From Arcobacter_B sp049472135 (GTDB lineage Bacteria > Campylobacterota > Campylobacteria > Campylobacterales > Arcobacteraceae): a DNA stretch of 64,000 nt. Numbering within the stretch: position 1 is the first letter of the stretch; every line of letters begins with the position of its first letter. The notes under the pieces were generated by a model. That model did not search any database. It was not told the origin of the DNA and was given only the letters and a program-made list of their open reading frames with translations. The stretch is from positions 74,707 through 138,706 of the forward strand of contig NZ_JBMOVV010000008.1 in assembly GCF_049472135.1 (NCBI RefSeq). Reading direction: 5' to 3'. Positions 25,294-33,901 of the stretch are shown one piece after another. Both the position numbers and the translations under genes were made by a program.

Positions 25294-25599
25294 ATGAATA
25301 TACCATTTGAGAATTTAGAAAAAATAAACGAAGTATTAGAGAAATTAAATACATTAGAACAAAAAATTAATAGTGAGAAAAGATGGCTAAATACAAAAGA
25401 AGCATCTTATTATCTTGGATATTCAAAAGAGCATATCCACAAACTAAAAGATAATTATCTAATTGAAGGTAAACACTACTATAAAAAGGCTGGTAGAGTT
25501 TTATTTGATAAGCTAGAATTAGATAACTGGGTTATGCATACATTAACAAAAATGAATGCAAAAGAAATAGCTAATAATGTTATTAAAGATTTAATATGA
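25294..25599 (+). CDS. Helix-turn-helix protein, probable excisionase
   Basis: A 101-residue protein with a coiled-coil-like N-terminus (ENLEKINEVLEKLNTLEQKI) and a MerR/excisionase-type winged helix (WLNTKEASYYLGYSKEHIHKL ... KHYYKKAGRVLFDKLELDNWV). Such proteins direct integrases to excise. It lies between the replication gene and the integrase gene, with a good AAAGGAG ribosome-binding site, which supports an excisionase role. Confidence 0.75.
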   Translation: MNIPFENLEKINEVLEKLNTLEQKINSEKRWLNTKEASYYLGYSKEHIHKLKDNYLIEGKHYYKKAGRVLFDKLELDNWVMHTLTKMNAKEIANNVIKDLI

Positions 25600-25663
25600 G
25601 TTATAGTAAAATTAAGTCGTTTAGAAGTATTAAAATCAAGGTGTTTTTCAAAAGGATAAACAC

Positions 25664-26743
25664 ATGATTAAAATGACACAACCTAAACTTTACACTAGAG
25701 GGAAAAAACTTTGGGTAAGGTTTAGTTTAGATGGTAAAGTGATTAAGAAATCACTAAATATAGAAGATAGTAAAGCTAATAGAAAATTAGCCCAAGCACA
25801 AATAATTCCACAAATGCTTTTAAAGGTACATAGTGGAGAGTTCTTTGAAAACAAAACTGTTCCAACTGTTAAAGAAATGATTGATATTAGCATACAAATT
25901 AATAAAAAGAATCGTAAAGTTTTAACTACAAAGGCTTATGAAGGTATTTTTAAAAAGCATATAATTCCTTATTTTGGAAATAAAAAAATTAATTCTATAA
26001 AAGCTTCTGACTTATCTTTATGGCAAAGTAAATTACAAGAAGATTTTTCAAGTAAATATATTCAAAGTATAAGAGCTATATTTAATGGTATATTTGAAGA
26101 TGCATTAAGAGATGAAATAATTCCAAAAAACCCTTTATCTCTTGTGAAATTTCCAAAAATAGAAACTATTAAAAAGATTAATCCTTTGTCAAAAGAGCAG
26201 ATATTTAAAATATTAGATGTAACTCCTGATAAAATAAAAGCCTTTTTTGCAATAGGTTTCTTTGGAGGACTTAGAACTGGAGAGATTACAGCTTTAAGAT
26301 ATAGTGATATTGATTTAGAGAATAGAGTTATAAAAGTTAATAAGACTAGAAATAAAGGAATAGAAACTGTTCCGAAAACATTATCTAGTTTTAGAGAAGT
26401 TGAGATATTAGATATTCTTCTTCCATACTTAAATAATCACATAAAATTATATAAAGGTTTTAATGATGATTATGTGTTTTTAACTAGGTTTAAAAAACCT
26501 TATTATTCAGCTACAAAAATATCAATTACTTATTGGGAGAAGGTTCTTAAAAATTTAAACATAGAACATAGAACTTTATATCAAATGAGACATACTTTTG
26601 CATCAATGATGATTTCTAATGGAGAAGATATTCTCTGGGTTTCATCAATGTTAGGTCATAAGAATGCAAATATTACTTTACAAGTTTATGCTAAATATGT
26701 AAAGAGTGAGAAAAAGAAGAGAGGTTCTTTTCTTTTAGATTAG
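25664..26743 (+). CDS. Tyrosine recombinase integrase
   Basis: A 359-residue phage-type integrase. An N-terminal arm-binding part (LYTRGKKLWVRFSLDGKVIKKSL) and a core-binding SAM-like domain (about 65-160) precede the catalytic domain. Catalytic residues are visible: Arg in FGGLRTGEI (about 204), a lysine region near VNKTRNKG, the H/R box YQMRHTFAS (about 309), MLGHKN and the nucleophile Tyr in YAKYVK (about 343). It begins with ATG at 25664 after AAAGGAT. It ends 8 bases before the right repeat, the classic position next to an attachment site. Confidence 0.95.
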   Translation: MIKMTQPKLYTRGKKLWVRFSLDGKVIKKSLNIEDSKANRKLAQAQIIPQMLLKVHSGEFFENKTVPTVKEMIDISIQINKKNRKVLTTKAYEGIFKKHIIPYFGNKKINSIKASDLSLWQSKLQEDFSSKYIQSIRAIFNGIFEDALRDEIIPKNPLSLVKFPKIETIKKINPLSKEQIFKILDVTPDKIKAFFAIGFFGGLRTGEITALRYSDIDLENRVIKVNKTRNKGIETVPKTLSSFREVEILDILLPYLNNHIKLYKGFNDDYVFLTRFKKPYYSATKISITYWEKVLKNLNIEHRTLYQMRHTFASMMISNGEDILWVSSMLGHKNANITLQVYAKYVKSEKKKRGSFLLD

Positions 26744-26751
26744 AACATTAC

Positions 26752-26771
26752 TAGTACAAATTTGGAACAAT
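26752..26771 (+). repeat. Right end direct repeat of element (candidate attR)
   Basis: TAGTACAAATTTGGAACAAT, the second copy of the 20-bp repeat, starts 8 bases after the integrase stop codon. It lies between the integrase and the terminator of the convergent histidine kinase. Confidence 0.6.
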
Positions 26772-26791
26772 AAAAAAAATAGTTAACTTAT

Positions 26792-26812
26792 AAGCCCTTA
26801 AAATAAAGGCTT
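26792..26812 (-). terminator. Terminator of the Cache histidine kinase
   Basis: An AAGCC/GGCTT hairpin with TT/AA inner pairs directly follows the kinase stop codon on the minus strand; a run of eight Ts lies about ten bases further on. It may also end integrase transcription from the other side. Confidence 0.5.
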
Positions 26813-28735
26813 TTATGACAATGGCAATTCTATTACGAATTGTGCTCCAATTTGTTCTTCTCCTTCATATTCAAAAGAGTTATTTTTTACTAAAAGTTTT
26901 CCTTTTAAGCTTTGAACTATAATGTTTTTTGACATATAAAGACCTATACCAGTCCCCTCATTACCTTTTGTTGTAAAGTATGGATTAAAGATATTTTTTA
27001 TTATATTTTCATCTATACCTTTTGCATTATCACAAATCTTGATTTTTAATGTTTGATCTTCTACTGAAGTTTTAATAAATATTAACTTTTTATCAAGTAG
27101 TTCTTTTTTATCTTCAAGTGCTTCTGAAGCATTTTTAATAATATTTACTAAAACTTGAAGTAATTCATTTTCATTATTTTCAATTAGAATACTTTTATCT
27201 TCTTTTATAACTTTAATATTATGAGTTTTAATAGAGCTTTCTAAAAGTTTTAGTGTTCTATTTATTGTTTCTCTTACATCAAAAGTTGTGATTTGTTTGT
27301 GTGGTGAAAAGAAGTTTTTAAAATCATCTATTGTTTCAGATAAATATCTTGTTGACTTTGTAATCTTATCCATTTGAGCATTGATATCTTGTAGATTTAA
27401 ATAATTTAACTCATTTTGCATTTTTATACCAGAAGATATTGTTGAAATTTGATTTAGTGGTTGTTTCCATTGGTGGGCAATATTTGCTATCATCTCTCCC
27501 ATTGTTGCCATTTTTGATTGTTGAGACATTAAATCATCTTTTTCTTTGTTTTCTAGAATTTTTCTTTCAATCTCTTCTTTATATAGCTGTAATCTGTTTT
27601 CTAAAACCCTTGAAATGAAAAATGAAATGATTAAAAGAAGTAGCGTTGTAAGTATGCTTATTTTTGAAATAGTTTCAATATTATCTTTCTTTTTTTTCTC
27701 TAGTAAAAGCTTTTTTTCTTCAATTTTTTTATTTAGATTTTCAGTATAAAATCCAGTACCTATTGCCCATCTATAAGGTTCAAATTTTCTTATGTAAGAT
27801 ATTTTTTTGTTACTTAATGCACTTTTATCTGTATTTATTGTTGCAACATAAGTCATATATTTACCATCATGATTTTTTGCAAAATTAATTATATCTTGTA
27901 CTAAATATTTACCCGCATTGTTTTTAAAATTAATTCTATTTTTTCCTATTAGATTAGTTTTATAATGTGCTAGATATTTACCATCAAAGTCAATTACAAA
28001 GATGTACGCATTATTTGCGTATCTGATTTTTTGTATATAGTTTAAAATCTTTGTTTTTAGTTTGCTTTCGAAGTCAACTATATATTCTCCTGTTCCAATT
28101 ATAATATCGTAAGGTTCAAAATATTTATAGAAAGATATTTTCTTATAAGCTTTTTTTGTATCATTGTTTTTATACCAAAAATAAGAATCGAAATTTTCAC
28201 TCTTGTTTTTAATAGTTTCAATCATTTTTCTAACAGGATAGTTACCTTCTTTATCTTTAAAATTAGAATAGTTTTTACCTTCAATATTTTTATTTAAAGG
28301 TTGTAAAAGATTGTTTCCATATTTATCATTTATAAAAAAATAACCTCTTCCTTCATTAAAAATAATACTTCCAAGGGTTGTTTTTATTATTGATAGAATC
28401 TCTTCTTTTGATTTTGTGTGTTTATTGTTCTCATAGATTTTTGAAGCTATATCATGGGCTAAATATACTTTCTCTTTGATAAAACTTTTTAGTTCATTTT
28501 CAGTATTGTTTTTTTCACTTTCAATATAATCATAGACTCTTTGAACTTCTTCATATACTCTAGTTTTGTTTCTTTCATAGTAGTTTTTTTCAAGTTCTAG
28601 TATTTCTTTTTTATAGGCAGCTTCTTTTTCATTTAAAATAATTTTCGTAGCGATTATTGAAAAGATAATAACAAATATAATAGGTGCATACTTTATAAAA
28701 AAAATTATAAGCTTATCATTATTTGTTTTTATCAT
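26813..28735 (-). CDS. Double-Cache sensor histidine kinase
   Basis: A 640-residue membrane kinase. A transmembrane helix at about 10-29 is followed by two consecutive single-Cache units in the periplasm (YFFINDKYGNNLLQPLN ... IIGTGEYIVDF, then AYIFVIDFDGKYLAHY ... WAIGTGFYTENL). A second helix at about 355-375 leads to the kinase core with phospho-acceptor IANIAHQWKQPLNQIS (H at about 420), N-box NIIKNASEAL and G-boxes DNAKGIDE and EGTGIGLYMSK. The HQWKQPL form is common in Campylobacterota. No response regulator is adjacent. The Cache units probably bind a small organic acid or amino acid. The 3' end borders the mobile element. Confidence 0.92.
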   Translation of the reverse strand: MIKTNNDKLIIFFIKYAPIIFVIIFSIIATKIILNEKEAAYKKEILELEKNYYERNKTRVYEEVQRVYDYIESEKNNTENELKSFIKEKVYLAHDIASKIYENNKHTKSKEEILSIIKTTLGSIIFNEGRGYFFINDKYGNNLLQPLNKNIEGKNYSNFKDKEGNYPVRKMIETIKNKSENFDSYFWYKNNDTKKAYKKISFYKYFEPYDIIIGTGEYIVDFESKLKTKILNYIQKIRYANNAYIFVIDFDGKYLAHYKTNLIGKNRINFKNNAGKYLVQDIINFAKNHDGKYMTYVATINTDKSALSNKKISYIRKFEPYRWAIGTGFYTENLNKKIEEKKLLLEKKKKDNIETISKISILTTLLLLIISFFISRVLENRLQLYKEEIERKILENKEKDDLMSQQSKMATMGEMIANIAHQWKQPLNQISTISSGIKMQNELNYLNLQDINAQMDKITKSTRYLSETIDDFKNFFSPHKQITTFDVRETINRTLKLLESSIKTHNIKVIKEDKSILIENNENELLQVLVNIIKNASEALEDKKELLDKKLIFIKTSVEDQTLKIKICDNAKGIDENIIKNIFNPYFTTKGNEGTGIGLYMSKNIIVQSLKGKLLVKNNSFEYEGEEQIGAQFVIELPLS

Positions 28736-28827
28736 TTTTTACCTTTTATAACATTCAATGTCATTATATAATATAAGTTATTAAAGATAATAAAAAATGA
28801 GGTTTAAAAAAGGAGTTTAATCCTTTT

Positions 28828-29451
28828 TTAAAAATAGATATTTTGTGTTAAATCCACAATTTGCTTTAACATAGCTTGATGGTCATTATATTTTATATTT
28901 ATTGGATAAAGCTCTTTTTTGTATTTTAATACAAGTGAGGGGAATACTCTTACTTTTAGTGACCTTCTTAAATTAAGCTCATTTTGTAAATCTTCTTCTA
29001 TTTTTTCACTTTTTAAATCTTCTTCAAATTTCTTTTCATCTAGACCGATTTTTTTTGCTAACTCTATTAAAGTTGAAGCATCACTTGGATTTTTTGCTTC
29101 TTGATAATAAGCTTGTTGAATTGCTTCTATCATCTCATCTTCTTTATTCTCATATCTAGCTAACATTGTAGCTTGACATGCTAAATATGTTGACCTTCTT
29201 GGTGTACATTTACTCCAAAAATCATGATTAAATGTAGTTCCCACTTCATTTGTAATTTGATGCCAAATATTTTGAATAGTTTGTTGTTGTTCTTTTGGCA
29301 TTTCTTCACTTGAGTGTCTTGCTAATCCACCTACTACATGAACTAGTTCTACATTTGAAGGAAGTTCTTTTCTTAGCTTATCAAGAGTTGGTTTAAAAGC
29401 GTAACACCATGAACACATGGGGTCATGAATATGATAAAGTGTTGATTTCAT
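28828..29451 (-). CDS. Cytoplasmic DsbA-family (FrnE/2-hydroxychromene isomerase-like) thiol oxidoreductase
   Basis: A 207-residue thioredoxin-fold protein with a helical insertion. The redox motif C-S-W-C occurs in HDPMCSWCYAF near residue 12-15, and the cis-proline region is RVFPSLVLK at about 168-176. There is no signal peptide, so unlike classic DsbA it acts in the cytoplasm, probably in thiol or disulphide stress handling. It is monocistronic and diverges from the J-domain gene at 29547. Confidence 0.87.
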   Translation of the reverse strand: MKSTLYHIHDPMCSWCYAFKPTLDKLRKELPSNVELVHVVGGLARHSSEEMPKEQQQTIQNIWHQITNEVGTTFNHDFWSKCTPRRSTYLACQATMLARYENKEDEMIEAIQQAYYQEAKNPSDASTLIELAKKIGLDEKKFEEDLKSEKIEEDLQNELNLRRSLKVRVFPSLVLKYKKELYPINIKYNDHQAMLKQIVDLTQNIYF

Positions 29452-29546
29452 ATATTCTCCTAAAATTTATATTATAGTTGTAGTATACTATATTCATTTA
29501 AAAAAAATATTGTAGAATATAATTGATTATAAAATTAGGGATTAAA

Positions 29547-29813
29547 ATGGATTATGAAGAGTTTGAAAAAGCAGTGGATACTTTAGGTGTTTTAACTAGA
29601 ACTTCAAGAAAAGATTTAAAGCAAAAATACTTAAAGTTATCAAAAAGATATCATCCTGATATGCCAGAGGGAAGTCACGAAAAGTTTCAAGAAATAAAAG
29701 ACTCTTATGACTTACTTTGTGCATATATGGATTCTTACTGTTTCTTATTTGATAAAGAAGAGTTTAAAGAACAGTTCCCTGCTTTTACAAATTATAAAAA
29801 TTGGAATAGATAA
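29547..29813 (+). CDS. Small cytoplasmic J-domain protein
   Basis: An 88-residue protein that is essentially one J domain, with HPD in RYHPDMPEG and flanking helices (SRKDLKQKYLKLSKRY, EKFQEIKDSYDLLCAYM). I choose ATG 29547, preceded by TAGGG, over an in-frame TTG 24 bases earlier. It would stimulate DnaK toward an unknown client. It starts a short same-strand group with an ADP-ribosylglycohydrolase and a PsiE-like gene. Confidence 0.85.
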   Translation: MDYEEFEKAVDTLGVLTRTSRKDLKQKYLKLSKRYHPDMPEGSHEKFQEIKDSYDLLCAYMDSYCFLFDKEEFKEQFPAFTNYKNWNR

Positions 29814-29829
29814 ATAATAAGGAGAAAAA

Positions 29830-30690
29830 ATGTTTGATCAAAAAAAAGTAAAAGAGTTAGTTTTAACTTCTCTTGTTACAGATGCATATTGTTTAGGTAC
29901 ACATTGGGTTTATGATGAAAAGCAGTTAGCTGATAGTTCAATAGATTATTCACAACTAAATAAACCTCTTTCTATCTGGCATAAAGACAAACAAGTTGGT
30001 GAGTTTACTCACTATGGAGATCAAACATATTGGTTATATGAGTTTCTAAAAGACAAAGAAGAGTTTAATGCAGATGAGTTTTTAAACTTTTGGCTTGCAA
30101 AAATGAATAGCTATAATGGTTATATTGATGGTGCATCGAGAAATACTTTAGAAAATATACAAAATAATGTATCTCCAAGTGGTTCAAGCTCTACTGATTT
30201 ATCAATAGTTGGAAGAATTGCTCCATTATTAAAAGTATCAAAAACAAAAGAAGAGTTTTTAGAAAATGTGGAAAAGTTTGTAAAGCTTACACATAACTCT
30301 GCAAAAGCTTTAAGTACAGCCAAGTTTTTTGCAAGATTATTGCTAAAAGTTTTAGATAAAAAAGGTATTGAAGAATCAATACTTATGATAAAAGATGATT
30401 TTAACATAACAATTCAAGAACATATAAAAAATGCAATTGCTTCAAAAAATGAAGAGACAGTAAAAACTATTAGAGGTTTTGGTCCAGCATGTGATATTGA
30501 CCAAGGTTTTGCAGGAACATTACATCTTCTTTTAAAATATGATAACTTAAAAGAGATGTTAATAGAAAATGCAAAAGCTGGTGGTGATTCTAGTGCTAGA
30601 GCTATGATTGCTTCAATAATATTTATGGCAAATAATTCAATCAATCAAATACCTCAAGATTGGTTAGCCATAAAAGTAGTAATAGATTAG
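29830..30690 (+). CDS. ADP-ribosylglycohydrolase family protein
   Basis: A 286-residue all-helical protein of the ADP-ribosylglycohydrolase (DraG/ARH) family, which removes ADP-ribose from proteins or small molecules using two magnesium ions. The N-terminal segment LVTDAYCLGTHWVYD matches the family opening. The C-terminal metal motif, usually GGDTDT, reads GGDSSARA here, keeping one aspartate but losing the second. Activity or metal count may therefore be altered. It is 16 bp after the J-domain gene and 7 bp before the PsiE gene, so they form an operon. No ADP-ribosyltransferase is in the window. Confidence 0.85.
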   Translation: MFDQKKVKELVLTSLVTDAYCLGTHWVYDEKQLADSSIDYSQLNKPLSIWHKDKQVGEFTHYGDQTYWLYEFLKDKEEFNADEFLNFWLAKMNSYNGYIDGASRNTLENIQNNVSPSGSSSTDLSIVGRIAPLLKVSKTKEEFLENVEKFVKLTHNSAKALSTAKFFARLLLKVLDKKGIEESILMIKDDFNITIQEHIKNAIASKNEETVKTIRGFGPACDIDQGFAGTLHLLLKYDNLKEMLIENAKAGGDSSARAMIASIIFMANNSINQIPQDWLAIKVVID

Positions 30691-30697
30691 GAGACTT

Positions 30698-31123
30698 ATG
30701 AAAAAAACAATTTTAAATTTTTTCTCTGACAAATTATATATTGAGTTAGCAATAGCCTCAGTTTTATTTATTATTGCTTTGGCTTTAGATATGTTGATGG
30801 ATTTTATTATCTATATGCTTTACTTTATAATTTTTTTAGAGATTGTTCGTGCTGTAATAAACTATATACGGGAACAAAGGGTTGCTTTAAGTTTACTTGT
30901 TGATGCGTTTATAATTTTAGCTTTAAGAGAGTTTATTGTAAATGTTGTAAAAGTAAATAAAGAAGAGTTAAGTACGATAGAAGCTATATTTAATAGTTCG
31001 GTAAACTATAATTTACTTATATTGTCAGGTGTAATTGCATTCTTACTTATAGTAAGATATTTTTCTGTTAAAACATCACAAAAATATCTATTTGGTAAGA
31101 GCCATGAAGATGAGAAAAACTAG
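30698..31123 (+). CDS. PsiE-family inner-membrane protein
   Basis: A 141-residue protein with four hydrophobic segments (about 15-34, 38-58, 68-85, 105-125) and the conserved core VALSLLVDAFIILALREFIV, matching the phosphate-starvation-inducible PsiE family. Function is unknown even in E. coli. It is the last gene of the operon with the J-domain and ADP-ribosylglycohydrolase genes. Confidence 0.82.
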   Translation: MKKTILNFFSDKLYIELAIASVLFIIALALDMLMDFIIYMLYFIIFLEIVRAVINYIREQRVALSLLVDAFIILALREFIVNVVKVNKEELSTIEAIFNSSVNYNLLILSGVIAFLLIVRYFSVKTSQKYLFGKSHEDEKN

Positions 31124-31317
31124 AAAAATGTAACTTATCGTAGGATAAAAAGTAATTAATAAATGTTTAATCTTGCCTTTTTCATATTAAAGTTATTTTA
31201 ATTAAAAACAGAATATTATTTACTTAAGCTAATAATTCTTTATGGGGTTTATAAGAGTTATTAATAAATAAGGGTTGTTATTTAACAATTTTTATGAAAA
31301 GAAAAAAAGGGGCGGTA

Positions 31318-33882
31318 ATGTTTAAATCTATATCGATTAAAGCAAAGCTTTTAATAATTGTAATCACATCAATTGTAGTAGTTTCTGTTGCTATGATTGT
31401 TCAGTCAATTATCTCTTTACAAGAGACTTCTGAGGCTGTGATTGAAAAGTTTAAAGCTGATGCGTACAAATCTAAAGAGAAAGAGTTAGAAAACTATATA
31501 TCTTTAGCTATGAAGACAGTTGAATCTTATCATGCAAGAACTGCTAAAGATAAAGTAAAAGCTGAAGTTCAAAATTACTTAAAAGAACAAACAGGTTTTA
31601 TGTTATCTGTAATGGAAGGAACTTATGAAAAGTATAAAGGTAAAGTTTCTGATGATGAGTTAAAAGAGTTAGTTAAAACAGCAGTAAAATCTACTAGATA
31701 TGGAAAAAGTGGATATTTCTGGATGAATGACTTAGATGCAAATATTGTAATGCATCCAATTAAACCACAACTTGATGGAAAAGACTTATCTCAATATAAA
31801 GATAAAGGTGGAAAAAGAATATTCTTCGAATTTGCAAAAGTTGCAAAACAAAAAGGTGAAGGATTCGTAGATTATGTATGGCCAAAACCTGGATATGAAG
31901 CTCCTCAAGATAAAGTATCTTTTGTTAAACTATTTGAGCCTTTTGGTTGGGTAGTTGGAACTGGTGAATATGTTGATGATGTAACTTCAAGATTACAAGA
32001 AGATGCTCTTAAAGCTATTGCTGATATGAGATATGGAACAGATGGATATTACTGGATTAATGACTCATATCCTAAAATGGTAATGCATCCATTAAAACCA
32101 GCTTTAAATGGAAAAGACTTAACTAATAATGCTGATGCCTCAGGAAAAAGACATTTTGTTGAAATGTCAAAAGTTGCTAATAAATCAAAAGAGGGTGGTT
32201 TAGTTAGTTATAAATGGGATAGACCAGGAAAAGTTGGTGACCCTAGATTAAAATTCTCATATGTTAAAAAGTTTGAGCCTTGGGATTGGATTATAGGAAC
32301 AGGTGCTTATGTTGATAATATTGAAGTGAAAATTGCTGAAATGGAAGCTGAAACTCAAGAACAAATTTTAAATGTAATTATCAGAAACTGTATAATTATT
32401 TTTATCATTATGATTGTTTTAGCTTTCTTAATGGCAGTATTATCAAATAAAGCAATCTTTAAACCTTTACAAGATTTCCAAGATGGTTTATTAAACTTCT
32501 TTAAATATATAAATAAAGAGAAAGATGATGTTGATCATTTAGATGATAGTGCTAATGACGAAATTGGAAGAATGGCAAAAATCATTAATCAAAATGTTGT
32601 AAAAACAAAATCTTTAATAGAACAAGACGCCGCATTAATTAAAGATGTAACAAGAGTTGTAAGTAATATTAAAGATGGATATTTAGATAGTAGAGTTGAA
32701 AAAACAACTCAAACTGAAGCTTTACAAATATTACAAACTCAAATTAATGAGATGTTAGATAATTTAGAGAATAATATTGGTAGAGATACAAATGTGATTC
32801 TAGATGTATTATCTAATTATGGACAACTAGACTTTAGAGATAATATCAAAGATGCTAGAGGAAAAGTTGAAGTTGCTATCAATGAACTATCTAAGATTAT
32901 TAATGATATGTTAGCAGAGAATAAACAAAATGGTTTAACATTAGATGCAAGTTCTGATGTATTACTTGAAAATGTTGATAAATTAAATAAAAACTCTACA
33001 ACAACAGCAGCAGCATTAGAAGAAACGGCAGCAGCTCTTGAAGAGATTACAAGTACAATTATCAATAATACTGATAGTATTACAACAATGGCGGCAAACT
33101 CAGAAGAGTTATCTAAATCAATCCAGATTGGACAAGATTTAGCAACTGGAACTGTAAAATCTATGGATGAAATTAATGAGCAAACACAAGATATTGCAGA
33201 GGCAATTACTGTAATTGATCAAATTGCATTCCAAACAAATATTCTTTCATTAAATGCAGCAGTAGAAGCAGCAACAGCAGGTGAAGCAGGAAAAGGTTTC
33301 GCAGTTGTAGCACAAGAAGTTAGAAATCTTGCAGCAAGATCTGCAGAAGCTGCAAAAGAGATTAAAGATATTGTTGAAAAAGCAACTGAAAAAGCAAATG
33401 CTGGTAAAGATGGTGCTGATAAGATGATTAAAGGTTATGAATCTTTAAATAAAAGTATCTTAAAAACAACAGAATTAATTGCAACTATTTCAGAAGCTTC
33501 AAGAGAGCAAAGAGCTGGAATTGAACAAATTAATGACGCAGTAACTCAACTTGACCAACAAACTCAACAAAATGTTGTGATTTCTAATACTACTCATAGT
33601 ATTGCTATGCAAACTGATGAGATAGCAAAATTAATTGTTCAACAGGCAAATGAAAAAGAGTTTATTGGAAAAGAGAGTATTAAAAGTGAAGCAGTTAAGT
33701 TAAGTAATAAAAGTTCTGAAGAGATTTTAGCAGAGCTTAGAGTTCAAACTAATACTAAAACTTCATCTTCTAAACCAAAAGAGACTAGAACTCAAACACA
33801 AAAAAGTACGCCAGCACCAGCTGCAAGTACAAGCCAGTCATTTACTGATACAAGTAGTGATGATGAGTGGGAAAGCTTCTAA
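31318..33882 (+). CDS. Methyl-accepting chemotaxis protein with double Cache domain and C-terminal EWESF tether
   Basis: An 854-residue chemoreceptor. Transmembrane helix 1 is at about residues 8-30, and two Cache units follow in the periplasm (SGYFWMNDLDANIVMHP ... VVGTGEYVDDV; DGYYWINDSYPKMVMHP ... IIGTGAYVDNI). Helix 2 is at about 360-382, then HAMP-like and linker parts. The signalling hairpin is intact (FQTNILSLNAAVEAATAGEAGKG, split around the tip). The last residues are DDEWESF, fitting the W-x-x-F pentapeptide that docks CheR/CheB. I choose ATG 31318 (MFKSIS) after the purine run AAAAGGGG rather than ATG 31294. A terminator overlaps the stop. Confidence 0.93.
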   Translation: MFKSISIKAKLLIIVITSIVVVSVAMIVQSIISLQETSEAVIEKFKADAYKSKEKELENYISLAMKTVESYHARTAKDKVKAEVQNYLKEQTGFMLSVMEGTYEKYKGKVSDDELKELVKTAVKSTRYGKSGYFWMNDLDANIVMHPIKPQLDGKDLSQYKDKGGKRIFFEFAKVAKQKGEGFVDYVWPKPGYEAPQDKVSFVKLFEPFGWVVGTGEYVDDVTSRLQEDALKAIADMRYGTDGYYWINDSYPKMVMHPLKPALNGKDLTNNADASGKRHFVEMSKVANKSKEGGLVSYKWDRPGKVGDPRLKFSYVKKFEPWDWIIGTGAYVDNIEVKIAEMEAETQEQILNVIIRNCIIIFIIMIVLAFLMAVLSNKAIFKPLQDFQDGLLNFFKYINKEKDDVDHLDDSANDEIGRMAKIINQNVVKTKSLIEQDAALIKDVTRVVSNIKDGYLDSRVEKTTQTEALQILQTQINEMLDNLENNIGRDTNVILDVLSNYGQLDFRDNIKDARGKVEVAINELSKIINDMLAENKQNGLTLDASSDVLLENVDKLNKNSTTTAAALEETAAALEEITSTIINNTDSITTMAANSEELSKSIQIGQDLATGTVKSMDEINEQTQDIAEAITVIDQIAFQTNILSLNAAVEAATAGEAGKGFAVVAQEVRNLAARSAEAAKEIKDIVEKATEKANAGKDGADKMIKGYESLNKSILKTTELIATISEASREQRAGIEQINDAVTQLDQQTQQNVVISNTTHSIAMQTDEIAKLIVQQANEKEFIGKESIKSEAVKLSNKSSEEILAELRVQTNTKTSSSKPKETRTQTQKSTPAPAASTSQSFTDTSSDDEWESF

Positions 33883-33896
33883 AAGAAGCTTTTCTC
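33872..33896 (+). terminator. Terminator overlapping the chemoreceptor stop codon
   Basis: A perfect 9-bp stem (AAAGCTTCT, 33872-33880, with AGAAGCTTT, 33884-33892) has a 3-base loop and T-rich tail. The stem includes the final codons and stop of the receptor gene. Confidence 0.75.
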
Positions 33897-33901
33897 TCAA
33901 C

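Larger units (their letters stand above)
20527..26771. mobile_element. Integrated element of about 6.2 kb with Rep_trans-like protein, tyrosine integrase and reverse-transcriptase cargo
   Basis: The segment is bounded by imperfect 20-bp direct repeats and carries, all on the plus strand: reverse transcriptase, unknown protein, small possible ssDNA-binding protein, replication initiation protein, excisionase-like HTH protein and integrase next to the right end. Neighbouring genes on both sides point the other way. The gene set resembles a small integrative mobilisable element or a phage-like satellite with single-strand (rolling-circle) replication. There are no capsid, tail or conjugation-pore genes, so it would depend on a helper to move. 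Exact ends are inferred from the repeats. Confidence 0.75.

Noticed and set aside
26813..26847. Right kinase tail as an exact att duplication with the left relic
   Set aside because: The two copies differ at 5 of 25 bases and share no long exact core, so I report the relation as a hypothesis and do not annotate them as att sites.
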